Origin: G963665925 sp963676345
GTDB lineage: Bacteria; Bacillota; Clostridia; Peptostreptococcales; Acidaminobacteraceae
DNA: 64,000 nucleotides
Assembly (NCBI GenBank): GCA_963676345.2
Contig: CAXXTS010000005.1
Span: 620,001-684,000, forward strand
Reading direction: 5' to 3'
The notes below the pieces were generated by a model. It was not told the DNA's origin. It saw only the letters and a program-made list of their open reading frames with translations, and ran no database searches. Within the stretch, counting starts at the first letter, position 1; each line of letters starts with the position of its first letter. Below are positions 25,617 to 32,954 of the stretch, piece after piece. Both the position numbers and the translations under genes were made by a program.

Positions 25617-26461
25617 GATTTTTTATAGTAGATGATGATATTATGGTTATACGCATTTTGGAAAATATTATTGAAGAATCCGGACTGGGTGATGTCGTGG
25701 GATATTCTACGGACAGCGAATCTGCAATACAGGATATTGTCCTTAAAAAACCGGATATTGTTTTGGTAGATATGCTCATGCCAGTTAAAGATGGAACACG
25801 TGTGGTAGCGGATGTAAAGTCTCATCATGAAGACATACACTTCATTATGATATCGCAGGTAAGCACAAAGAGCATGATCAGCAAAGCCTATTCGGCAGGT
25901 ATAGAGTTCTATATAAATAAACCTATTAATAAGATTGAAGTCGTGAGTGTGGTTAAAAGAGTTAAGGAAAAGATAACACTCGAGAAGAATTTCAAAATTA
26001 TTGAGAATATGGTTTCTGGTACAGGTGTGGAAATGAAGCCAAGGGGTCAGGAGTATCACCTAAGAAATATCCGTATGGTGTTTAGTAAGCTAGGCATTAT
26101 GGGTGAAAAGGGCGGCGAAGATATTCTTGTGATTTGCAAATATATGCTGGACAATAATATTAAAAACTTTGATTTCAAGGTGAAAGACATCTGTTCAAAG
26201 TTAAGTGAGAATCCCAAAGCTATGGAACAGCGCGTGCGTCGTGCCATTAATAAGGGCCTAATCAATATAGCCAGCGTTGGTATTGAAGACTATATGAATG
26301 AGAATTTTATTCGATATTCCAATTCGCTTTATGATTTTGAAAATGTGAAGGCCGAAATGGATTATATCCGCGGCAAGCGTGAAAGCGGCGGCAAGATCAG
26401 TGTAAAACGCTTTATTGAAAATATTCTTCTGGTGAGTGAAGCATCAGAATGGTCTTATTAA
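25613..26461 (+). CDS. Response regulator with YcbB/GlnL output domain
   Basis: A 282-residue regulator. The start at 25613 has GGAGG 7 nt upstream and overlaps the kinase stop; an earlier in-frame ATG at 25595 has no site. The receiver (1-120) is intact: FFIVDDD, phospho-acceptor Asp in DIVLVDMLMPVKDG near residue 52, Ser in MISQVS and Lys in INKPI. The C-terminal domain (about 150-280) matches the YcbB family: EQRVRRAINKGLINIASVGIEDY and a segment beginning DFENVKAEMDYIRG and ending KISVKRFIENIL, a DNA-binding region found in GlnL. In Bacillus GlnL activates glutaminase and glutamine transport genes; here the next gene is an NhaC-type antiporter. A terminator follows. Confidence 0.9.
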   Translation: MRFFIVDDDIMVIRILENIIEESGLGDVVGYSTDSESAIQDIVLKKPDIVLVDMLMPVKDGTRVVADVKSHHEDIHFIMISQVSTKSMISKAYSAGIEFYINKPINKIEVVSVVKRVKEKITLEKNFKIIENMVSGTGVEMKPRGQEYHLRNIRMVFSKLGIMGEKGGEDILVICKYMLDNNIKNFDFKVKDICSKLSENPKAMEQRVRRAINKGLINIASVGIEDYMNENFIRYSNSLYDFENVKAEMDYIRGKRESGGKISVKRFIENILLVSEASEWSY

Positions 26462-26478
26462 AATTGAATGCTTAAAAC

Positions 26479-26516
26479 AAAGGACACATCCACAGACATA
26501 TGGATGTGTCCTTTTA
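26479..26516 (+). terminator. Terminator after the GlnL-like gene
   Basis: AAAGGACACATCCA (26479-26492) pairs with TGGATGTGTCCTTT (26501-26514), 8-nt loop. A/T tracts on both sides suggest it may act in both directions. Confidence 0.88.
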
Positions 26517-26861
26517 CATTCCAAGTTGAGTTAGAAAGCGGCAAAGAAAATGGTGCTGGAGCTATTAGATGTTTGGCAAGAACCAACAGAATGGATAAAT
26601 GTAAGGTCTTGTGCATTCTGTAATCTGTCTAAACCGTCCATACTCAAAAATTCATAAGTGATCTGTTCATAGAATGAGAAGAATCGATAAAATGAAATTG
26701 AATACCTGTAAACTTGCATGATAAGTGGTTGGAAACCACAGGACAGAGGGGGAAAAGGATTTTCTTAACGAATTTATGTTAACTAATGTTGCAGAACTTT
26801 GTGAAAATTACAAGGATGATTCATAAAATTTACAAACTGTTAAAATTCTTTTTGATTCATT

Positions 26862-26892
26862 TTGAATTTTTTTGAATGTACCCCGCTATAAT
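26862..26892 (+). promoter_or_regulatory. Probable nhaC promoter
   Basis: TATAAT (26887-26892) with TTGAAT (26862-26867) 19 bp upstream. The spacer is longer than ideal, so this is tentative. Confidence 0.5.
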
Positions 26893-26924
26893 AAGTCATC
26901 TTTTATATAAGAAGGGGGATAAAC

Positions 26925-28325
26925 ATGAAGCAAAAGAAGGAAGTAACACTAGGTATTGCACTTATTCCAGTAATTTTTTTGGTTGGTCTGCTGATCGTTT
27001 CACTTAAGTTCTTCGGATCCGACCCACATATTCCGCTATTCATCTCAGCGATGTTCGCAGCGGTTTATGCAATGCAGATTTTGAATTATTCATGGAAAGA
27101 AATCGAAGAGGGTATCGTAGATACCATCAAGATGGCCATGGGCGCAATCATCATTCTAATGGTAATCGGTATGGTAATTGGTACTTGGATCCAAGCAGGC
27201 GTCGTTCCGGCGATGATCTACTATGGACTTAAAGTGCTTTCACCAGCAATTTTCCTTGTTGCAACACTGATTATATGTTCTATCGTATCACTGGCAACGG
27301 GTTCTTCTTGGACTACTGCTGGTACAGTTGGTATCGCTCTTATGGGCGTTGGTATGGGTCTGGGAATCCCTGCTCCAATGGTCGGCGGTGCTATCATCTC
27401 TGGTGGTTACTTCGGCGACAAAATGTCACCACTTTCTGATACGACAAACCTTGCACCTGCAATGGCAGGCGCGGATCTATTCGATCATATCCGTCACATG
27501 GTTTATACTACAGGGCCATCGTACTTAGTATCAATGGTACTATTCGGTATTCTTGGTATGCGTTACGCTGGCGGAAACCTAGACCAAGGCGCAATCGACG
27601 TAATGTTAGATGGCCTATCAGCTAACTTCAATATTACGCCTGTACTTCTGATTCTACCACTGATCGTAATCGGTATCGTGGTTATGAAGACACCTGCTAT
27701 TCCTGGTCTATTTGGTGGCGCTCTACTTGGTGGCGTTTTCGGAATTATTTTCCAAGGCGTTTCACTTGGTGATGTAGTTGGCGCACTTCACTATGGATTT
27801 GAAATTGAATCTGGTCTAGATGCACTTGACTCACTACTTAACCGTGGTGGTATGGATTCTATGATGTGGACAATTTCACTGATTCTATGTGCGATGATCT
27901 TCGGTGGTGTTATGGAGAAAACTGGCATGCTTCAAGCAATCGCTGGCGGTATCCTAAAACTTGCTAAGAGCACAGGTTCTCTAGTGGTTGCAACCATTGT
28001 TACGGCAATCCTAATGAACGCAGGCGCTGGTGACCAGTACCTGGCAATTGTAATTCCTGGTCGTATGTTTAAGGACGCTTATGACGAAAGAGGTTTGGCG
28101 CCTAAGAACCTGTCACGTGTACTCGAGGATTCAGCAACCCTGACTTCTCCACTTATTCCTTGGAATACGTGTGGTGCATTTATGATCGGTACACTTGGCC
28201 TAACGCCTTGGACTTACGTTCCATACTGCTTCTTGAACCTACTTAACCCACTTGTATCTATATTCTATGGATACACTGGCATTACAATGCATAAGGTTGA
28301 AGGTTACAAAGAAGACGTAGCATAG
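26925..28325 (+). CDS. nhaC: Na+/H+ antiporter NhaC family
   Basis: A 466-residue membrane protein with about 12 helices, expected to exchange Na+ for H+ or, in relatives, small organic substrates such as malate/lactate. Family traits include a long Gly/Ala-rich segment LATGSSWTTAGTVGIALMGVGMGLGIPAPMVGGAIISGGYFGDKMSPLSDTTNLAPAMAG read as consecutive motifs near residues 124-182 and a duplicate-like motif NAGAGDQYLAIVIPGRMF...LEDSATLTSPLIPWNTCGAFM near 365-425. GAAGGGGGA lies 8 nt before the ATG. Codon choice looks smoother and more C-rich than in neighbours, suggesting good expression. Position after the GlnK/GlnL pair hints at regulation by it, unproven. Confidence 0.92.
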   Translation: MKQKKEVTLGIALIPVIFLVGLLIVSLKFFGSDPHIPLFISAMFAAVYAMQILNYSWKEIEEGIVDTIKMAMGAIIILMVIGMVIGTWIQAGVVPAMIYYGLKVLSPAIFLVATLIICSIVSLATGSSWTTAGTVGIALMGVGMGLGIPAPMVGGAIISGGYFGDKMSPLSDTTNLAPAMAGADLFDHIRHMVYTTGPSYLVSMVLFGILGMRYAGGNLDQGAIDVMLDGLSANFNITPVLLILPLIVIGIVVMKTPAIPGLFGGALLGGVFGIIFQGVSLGDVVGALHYGFEIESGLDALDSLLNRGGMDSMMWTISLILCAMIFGGVMEKTGMLQAIAGGILKLAKSTGSLVVATIVTAILMNAGAGDQYLAIVIPGRMFKDAYDERGLAPKNLSRVLEDSATLTSPLIPWNTCGAFMIGTLGLTPWTYVPYCFLNLLNPLVSIFYGYTGITMHKVEGYKEDVA

Positions 28326-28349
28326 AAATCAATTAATACATTACAATAG

Positions 28350-28397
28350 AGCTGTGGTTTATAGACGTAAGCAACTATAAACCGCAGCTTTTTTTTA
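28350..28397 (+). terminator. Terminator after nhaC
   Basis: AGCTGTGGTTTATAG (28350-28364) pairs with CTATAAACCGCAGCT (28375-28389), one mismatch, followed by eight T. Element B begins at its T-tract. Confidence 0.93.
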
Positions 28398-28398
28398 T

Positions 28399-28650
28399 GC
28401 GGAAAAGACAAAGCAATGCAGAAATAAATGAGAAGGGTCTTCATTTTGTGCAAGCACAATGAAGACCCTTCTCATTTATTTCTATATGGCGCGACTAGCG
28501 ACGAGGGCAATCAAAGATTGCACTGTGCATTGCTTTTTAAATATATGGCGCGACTAGCGACGAGGGCAATCAAAGATTGCACTGTGCATTGCTTCTCAAA
28601 TATAAGGTGCGGCTAACGACTAGGGCAACCGGAATCAGCTCACCCATTGC
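28399..28650 (+). repeat. Hairpin-plus-array element B
   Basis: 5' box GCGGAAAAGACAAAG (28399-28413); GCAATGCA (28413-28420); perfect 26-bp hairpin (28420-28445 with 28458-28483); linker ATGGCGCGACTAGCGACGAG; small hairpin GCAATC-aaa-GATTGC; TGCATTGC (28526-28533), the exact complement of GCAATGCA. The 3' module is repeated: starts at 28484, 28543 and 28602 (period 59), the third copy diverged (GGTGCGGCTAACGAC). No shared stem sequence with elements A, C, D or E. Confidence 0.85.
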
Positions 28651-28686
28651 ACATTTGACTGTTTCAATGTAAAATATAGATAACAG

Positions 28687-28766
28687 CACGGATATCGATT
28701 TGAAAGCCGTGTTAAACAACCCCTGACGTGATGTTGGTGGTTAAAATGAATCGATATCAGAAGGTG
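28687..28766 (+). promoter_or_regulatory. Possible pseudoknot leader before yjjI
   Basis: CACGG (28687-28691) can pair with CCGTG (28707-28711). The loop carries ATATCGATT, which is complementary to AATCGATAT (28749-28757) just before the ribosome binding site AGAAGGTG (28759-28766). This gives a potential H-type pseudoknot, or two exclusive pairings, that could expose or hide the site. It matches no riboswitch class I know. Confidence 0.4.
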
Positions 28767-28771
28767 AAAAA

Positions 28772-30271
28772 ATGAAAAAGGCACTGGAAATTATTAAGGA
28801 TCAAACGTTGACGTATGAGCAAAAGGTATTGTCTCTAGCACGGGACGCTGAGGACAGCTTAGATGTTCTTGAAATATCTGATGCGGTTAGGCAGTTGAGG
28901 GAAGCAGATATTATCTGTGATTTGTTTGAAGGGCACGCCCCTTACAGACCTCGCTATATTGTACCTGACTACGAAAAGTTTCTAAAAGAAGGTAGCCAAT
29001 TTCTGAATCTAGATCCCCCTGAGGATTTAGAAGATGCAATTAACAATCTGCTTATATTGTATAAGCATGTTCCATCCATATCATCATTCCCGGTTTATAT
29101 TGGGAATATTGATACGCTCTTGAATCCGTTCATTCAAGATGAAGATCAGGCTTATAAAGCCATCAAACGCTTTTTGAAGCACATTGATCGAACCATAACG
29201 GATTCATTTTGTCATGCCAATATTGGTCCTGAGGATACGCTTGCGGGCAGACTTATTCTTAAAGCAGAAAGAGAACTTCAGGATTCCATTCCGAATTTAA
29301 CACTTAAGTTCTCTGATGAGACGCCTGAAGCATTCGCTATTGAAGCGGTGAAAACAGCACTGGTTACAGCAAAACCGAGTTTTGCCAGCGATGCTATGTT
29401 CAGATCAGATTTTAATGGGGACTATGCGATTGTGAGCTGCTATAATGGTCTGAATATTGGCGGTGGATCTTACACGCTTTCCAGATTGAAACTGGACAAA
29501 ATTGCACTGCAGGCATCTTCTAAAGAAGACTTTTTAGAGACTTATTTAAAAGAAGCTGCTGATGCAATGCTAGAGTATATGGATGAGCGTGTGCGTTTTA
29601 TTATCGAAGAATCTGGGTTTTTTGAATCCAGTTTTTTGGTTCGCGAGGGTCTGATTTCTAAAGATGGTTTTACGGCTATGTTTGGGCTTGTTGGACTTGC
29701 AGAAGCGGTAAATACACTTCTTGAAAAAGAAGATGTAAGCGACCGATTTGGTCATAGTCAAATTGCAGATGACCTAGGAGAAGAAATCATTCGTCATCTG
29801 AATGGGTATGTTGATGCACATTACAATGCGCATTTATTAGCTTCTAATGGTAGATATTTGCTTCATGCCCAAGTGGGGATTGATACAGATTCAGGCACAA
29901 GCCCTGGGTGTAGAATTCCGATTGGTGAAGAGCCTCAAATACATGAACATGTTGTTCAGGCTGGGCGATACCACAAATACTTCCCATCAGGCATTGGTGA
30001 TATATTTAGCTTTGATGAAACCACTAAAAACAATCCAGAGTACGTACTGGACATCATAAAAGGTGCATTTAAATCAGGTATGCGCTATTTTTCAGCCTAT
30101 GGCTCGGATGCAGATGTCATTAGAATTACGGGTTACTTGGTTAAACGCTCCGAAATGGAAAAACTTGACCGAGGTGAACAAGTCCTTCGCGATACGGTTG
30201 CGCTCGGACTAGGATCGGTAAAAAACCAGCATATTCTTGAACGAAAAGTAAGAGATAATCCAGAGAAATAA
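28772..30271 (+). CDS. yjjI: YjjI-family glycyl-radical enzyme
   Basis: A 499-residue oxygen-sensitive enzyme of the glycyl-radical superfamily, shorter than pyruvate formate-lyase, matching the YjjI (DUF3029) group. The N-terminal LTYEQKVLSLARDAEDSLD is typical of that group. The thiyl-forming Cys is probably in AIVSCYNGLNIGGGS near residue 228 and the radical Gly in RITGYLVKRSEMEKL near residue 454, a variant of the usual RVxGY box. The substrate is unknown. The matching activase follows 193 bp downstream after an intervening terminator. The binding site AGAAGGTG is good, and a structured leader may control it. Confidence 0.87.
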   Translation: MKKALEIIKDQTLTYEQKVLSLARDAEDSLDVLEISDAVRQLREADIICDLFEGHAPYRPRYIVPDYEKFLKEGSQFLNLDPPEDLEDAINNLLILYKHVPSISSFPVYIGNIDTLLNPFIQDEDQAYKAIKRFLKHIDRTITDSFCHANIGPEDTLAGRLILKAERELQDSIPNLTLKFSDETPEAFAIEAVKTALVTAKPSFASDAMFRSDFNGDYAIVSCYNGLNIGGGSYTLSRLKLDKIALQASSKEDFLETYLKEAADAMLEYMDERVRFIIEESGFFESSFLVREGLISKDGFTAMFGLVGLAEAVNTLLEKEDVSDRFGHSQIADDLGEEIIRHLNGYVDAHYNAHLLASNGRYLLHAQVGIDTDSGTSPGCRIPIGEEPQIHEHVVQAGRYHKYFPSGIGDIFSFDETTKNNPEYVLDIIKGAFKSGMRYFSAYGSDADVIRITGYLVKRSEMEKLDRGEQVLRDTVALGLGSVKNQHILERKVRDNPEK

Positions 30272-30274
30272 TAG

Positions 30275-30303
30275 AATGGGGCTGATAATCAGCCCCATTC
30301 TAC
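30275..30303 (+). terminator. Hairpin after yjjI
   Basis: GAATGGGGCTGAT (30275-30287) pairs perfectly with ATCAGCCCCATTC (30289-30301). A very stable stem without a clear T-run; likely a terminator or 3' stabiliser. Confidence 0.65.
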
Positions 30304-30337
30304 ACGTTAATGTCAATGCAATGCACTAAAGAGCAAA

Positions 30338-30382
30338 TTGAGATTCAGGTGTGCTTGTGGATACCTGAATCTCTCTTTTATG
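30338..30382 (+). terminator. Second hairpin before the activase gene
   Basis: GAGATTCAGGT pairs with ACCTGAATCTC around a 12-nt loop, followed by TCTTTT. Probably the effective terminator between yjjI and its activase, which would then need its own promoter or read-through. Confidence 0.65.
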
Positions 30383-30464
30383 CCTTGTCCTATGAAGATA
30401 ACCGCATTAAAGAGAATAAATTTGCCAACACGAGTCTTGCCTTGTGACAGATAAAGGAGCGTAT

Positions 30465-31184
30465 ATGAAAGGATTAATAGCACGTATACTGCCTTTTAGT
30501 TCGGTTGATGGACCTGGTAACAGATCGGTTGTTTTTCTTCAAGGCTGTAATTTTGATTGTCTATTTTGTCATAATCCAGAAACCATTCCTATTTTAACTG
30601 AAGCCAGTGAAAGCGCTCATGTTAGAGCAATGAGTATAGAAGAAATTATCAGTCAACTGGATAGAGTGAAAGTGTTTACGTCAGGGGTTACAATTTCGGG
30701 TGGAGAGTGTACTGTCCAGTATTCATTTTTGATAGAACTTGTTAAAGCACTTAAAGAACAGGATTACAATGTGTATATTGACACAAATGGAAACTTGCCT
30801 GAGCACAAGCTTGCACCCTTGCTGGAATGGGCAGATGGATTTATGGTTGACTTTAAATCAGCCCACAGTGAGGAGCACCGCGCACTGACGGGGGCAGACA
30901 ATGCAAATACAATTCGCTGTATTCATAAGACGGCAGCTGCAGGAAAGCTTTATGAACTTAGAACGGTGATTATTCCAGATGTTTTAGATAATGCCTATAA
31001 TGTGTCAGAGGGCGCTCGTTTGATTGTCAAATATGATCCGGATATTCTCTATAAGATCATAAAGTACAGACAGCATGGCGTAAGGAAAGACAAGCTTATC
31101 TCAAGACAACCTACAAATGATGAAATGAACAGTTTGAAAATGCAGGCTGAGACGCTTGGGTGCAAGCGCGTTATAATCGTCTAA
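30465..31184 (+). CDS. yjjW: Radical-SAM glycyl-radical enzyme activase (YjjW/PflA type)
   Basis: A 239-residue enzyme that should install the glycyl radical on the YjjI-like partner using S-adenosylmethionine. The [4Fe-4S] motif CNFDCLFC (Cx3Cx2C) lies near residue 27 after FSSVDGPGNRSVVFLQG, the standard activase opening. VTISGGECTVQ near 85 is the Gly-rich SAM-binding part, and YIDTNGNLPE follows. It lacks the ferredoxin-like Cys cluster insert that many YjjW activases carry after the radical-SAM motif, so it resembles PflA in length. AAAGGAG lies 6 nt before this ATG; a GTG at 30444 would add 7 residues over that site. Confidence 0.9.
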   Translation: MKGLIARILPFSSVDGPGNRSVVFLQGCNFDCLFCHNPETIPILTEASESAHVRAMSIEEIISQLDRVKVFTSGVTISGGECTVQYSFLIELVKALKEQDYNVYIDTNGNLPEHKLAPLLEWADGFMVDFKSAHSEEHRALTGADNANTIRCIHKTAAAGKLYELRTVIIPDVLDNAYNVSEGARLIVKYDPDILYKIIKYRQHGVRKDKLISRQPTNDEMNSLKMQAETLGCKRVIIV

Positions 31185-31286
31185 TATTAAGTTGAAGATA
31201 GGTGCGTTCCATTAAATATTCGTGATAATGTATGTTTGAAGTTTTATCGAATGTATGTTTGTGTTATCATAAAATAGGGTGATTAA

Positions 31287-31898
31287 ATGTATGAATATAT
31301 AAAAGGTACAGTAGAGTACATATCCGAGGGGTATGTTGTTATAGAAAATCATGGAATGGGTTTTAAAATCAATACGTCTTCATTTACAATTGCAGATTTA
31401 AATGGAATGGAAGACGAAGTCATCGTTTACACACAAATGATTGTGAGAGAAGATGACATAAGCTTATGCGGATTTTCATCTCGACACGAACTTACATTAT
31501 TTAGAATGCTGACTTCAGTCAGTGGAATAGGAACAAAGGTAGCGCTTGCAGTCTTGTCTTCAATCGGTGTTTATGATTTGGCTTCAGTCATTGCATCTGG
31601 TGATGTCAATACACTGGTTAAAGCACCGGGCGTAGGGAAGAAAACAGCCCAGCGTGTCATTTTAGAATTGAAAGACAAAGTTGATAAGCAGCTTAGCAGT
31701 GTAGCCCTCAGTGTGGGCAGTATAAATGCACCAGCGCCTGTGAGTGTTACTTCAAATCAGCGAGAGGCTCTTGAAGCCCTAATTTCACTTGGTTATTCAA
31801 GTGATGAGGCAGAACAGGTAATTGGTCGAATAGACACAACTGATAAGGACACGGAAGGCATTATTAAGGAAGCACTCAGTCTTATAATGGCTGGCTAG
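31287..31898 (+). CDS. ruvA: Holliday junction branch migration protein RuvA
   Basis: A 203-residue subunit that binds four-way junctions and loads RuvB. The N-terminal OB domain (MYEYIKGTVEYISEGYVVIENHGMGFKIN), a central helix-hairpin-helix pair (LTSVSGIGTKVALAVLS and LVKAPGVGKKTAQRVILELKDK) and the C-terminal RuvB-contacting domain (NQREALEALISLGYSSDEAEQVI) are all present. ruvB starts 13 bp later. Start of the conserved ruvAB-queA-tgt block of Firmicutes. Confidence 0.97.
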   Translation: MYEYIKGTVEYISEGYVVIENHGMGFKINTSSFTIADLNGMEDEVIVYTQMIVREDDISLCGFSSRHELTLFRMLTSVSGIGTKVALAVLSSIGVYDLASVIASGDVNTLVKAPGVGKKTAQRVILELKDKVDKQLSSVALSVGSINAPAPVSVTSNQREALEALISLGYSSDEAEQVIGRIDTTDKDTEGIIKEALSLIMAG

Positions 31899-31911
31899 AG
31901 TGGAGGCGTTT

Positions 31912-32943
31912 ATGGAGCATTTTCAAGGGAATCGGTTTGTAACCCCAACTTTTATAGAAGAAGATGTAAAAGTTGAGACAAGCCTCAGGCCGCAAATGCT
32001 CGGTGATTATATCGGGCAGGAAAAGACAAAAGAGAAGCTTTCAGTTTTTATTAACGCTGCTAAAATGCGATCAGAACCACTCGATCATGTACTTTTGTAT
32101 GGACCTCCAGGACTGGGTAAAACAACATTATCCGGCATTATAGCCAATGAAATGGAAGTCAATATTAAAGTAACCTCTGGACCAGCTATTGAACGTCCGG
32201 GTGATTTAGCAGCAATTTTAAATGGACTGAAAGCAAATGATGTGCTTTTTATTGATGAAATTCATAGACTTAGCAGACATGTTGAAGAAGTCTTGTATCC
32301 AGCTATGGAGGATTATGTACTGGACATTATAATCGGTAAAGGTCCGGGCGCTAAGTCGGTGCGTATAGATTTGCCAAAGTTCACCCTTGTTGGTGCAACA
32401 ACACGAGCAGGACAGCTTACTGCGCCACTCAGGGACCGATTTGGTGTAATCTGCAAGCTTGAGCTCTACGATGCTCAGGAGCTTACTGGTATTGTAAAAC
32501 GTTCAGCAGGTGTACTCGATATCGAAATAGGTGAAGACGCAGCCCTTGAAGTTGCAAGACGTTCAAGAGGGACACCACGTATTGTAAACAGACTGCTTAA
32601 ACGTGTCAGAGATTATGCTCAGGTTTATGGTAATGGCATTGTGACCCTTGACTTAGCCCAAAAAGCACTCGATATGCTTGAAGTGGACAAGCTTGGACTT
32701 GACTTTGTGGATCGTAAAATACTGCTTACCATTATTGAGAAGTTTGATGGCGGGCCAGTGGGTCTTGACACTCTAGCAGCATCAACCGGAGAAGAGCGCA
32801 ATACCATAGAAGATGTCTACGAACCTTATTTGCTCCAACTTGGCTTTATTAACAGAACGCCACGTGGTAGAGTGGTAACCAAATTGGGGTATCAGCATAT
32901 GCATATTGATTTTCAGGCAGAGTTAATCAATTGGACAGAATAA
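31912..32943 (+). CDS. ruvB: Holliday junction DNA helicase RuvB
   Basis: A 343-residue AAA+ motor of branch migration. Walker A GPPGLGKTTL near residue 67, Walker B LFIDEIHRLS near 114, sensor 1 GATTRAGQLTAPLRDRFG near 162, and a C-terminal winged helix (LDTLAASTGEERNTIEDVYEPYLLQLG). The ATG at 31912 has GGAGG 5 nt upstream; the in-frame GTG at 31900 overlaps it and is rejected. It follows ruvA closely and is 11 bp before the SpoIID-like gene. Confidence 0.97.
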   Translation: MEHFQGNRFVTPTFIEEDVKVETSLRPQMLGDYIGQEKTKEKLSVFINAAKMRSEPLDHVLLYGPPGLGKTTLSGIIANEMEVNIKVTSGPAIERPGDLAAILNGLKANDVLFIDEIHRLSRHVEEVLYPAMEDYVLDIIIGKGPGAKSVRIDLPKFTLVGATTRAGQLTAPLRDRFGVICKLELYDAQELTGIVKRSAGVLDIEIGEDAALEVARRSRGTPRIVNRLLKRVRDYAQVYGNGIVTLDLAQKALDMLEVDKLGLDFVDRKILLTIIEKFDGGPVGLDTLAASTGEERNTIEDVYEPYLLQLGFINRTPRGRVVTKLGYQHMHIDFQAELINWTE

Positions 32944-32954
32944 AGGAGACGTAT

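Larger units (their letters stand above)
26462..26924. other. Intergenic region upstream of nhaC
   Basis: About 460 bases holding the regulator terminator (26479-26514), a small hairpin GTGGTT-gga-AACCAC near 26727-26741, and an AT-rich stretch ending in the nhaC promoter. No gene or known RNA could be supported in the 26520-26850 part. Confidence 0.5.

Noticed and set aside
26531..26719. 62-residue minus-strand frame in the nhaC upstream region
   Set aside because: No start signal, Ser/Phe-rich composition typical of AT-rich non-coding DNA.
30310..30385. Possible further member of the hairpin element family after yjjI
   Set aside because: It has GTCAATGCAATGCAC and a hairpin after a terminator, but lacks the (G)ACAAAG box and the CTAGCGAC linker, so it is listed only as a terminator hairpin.
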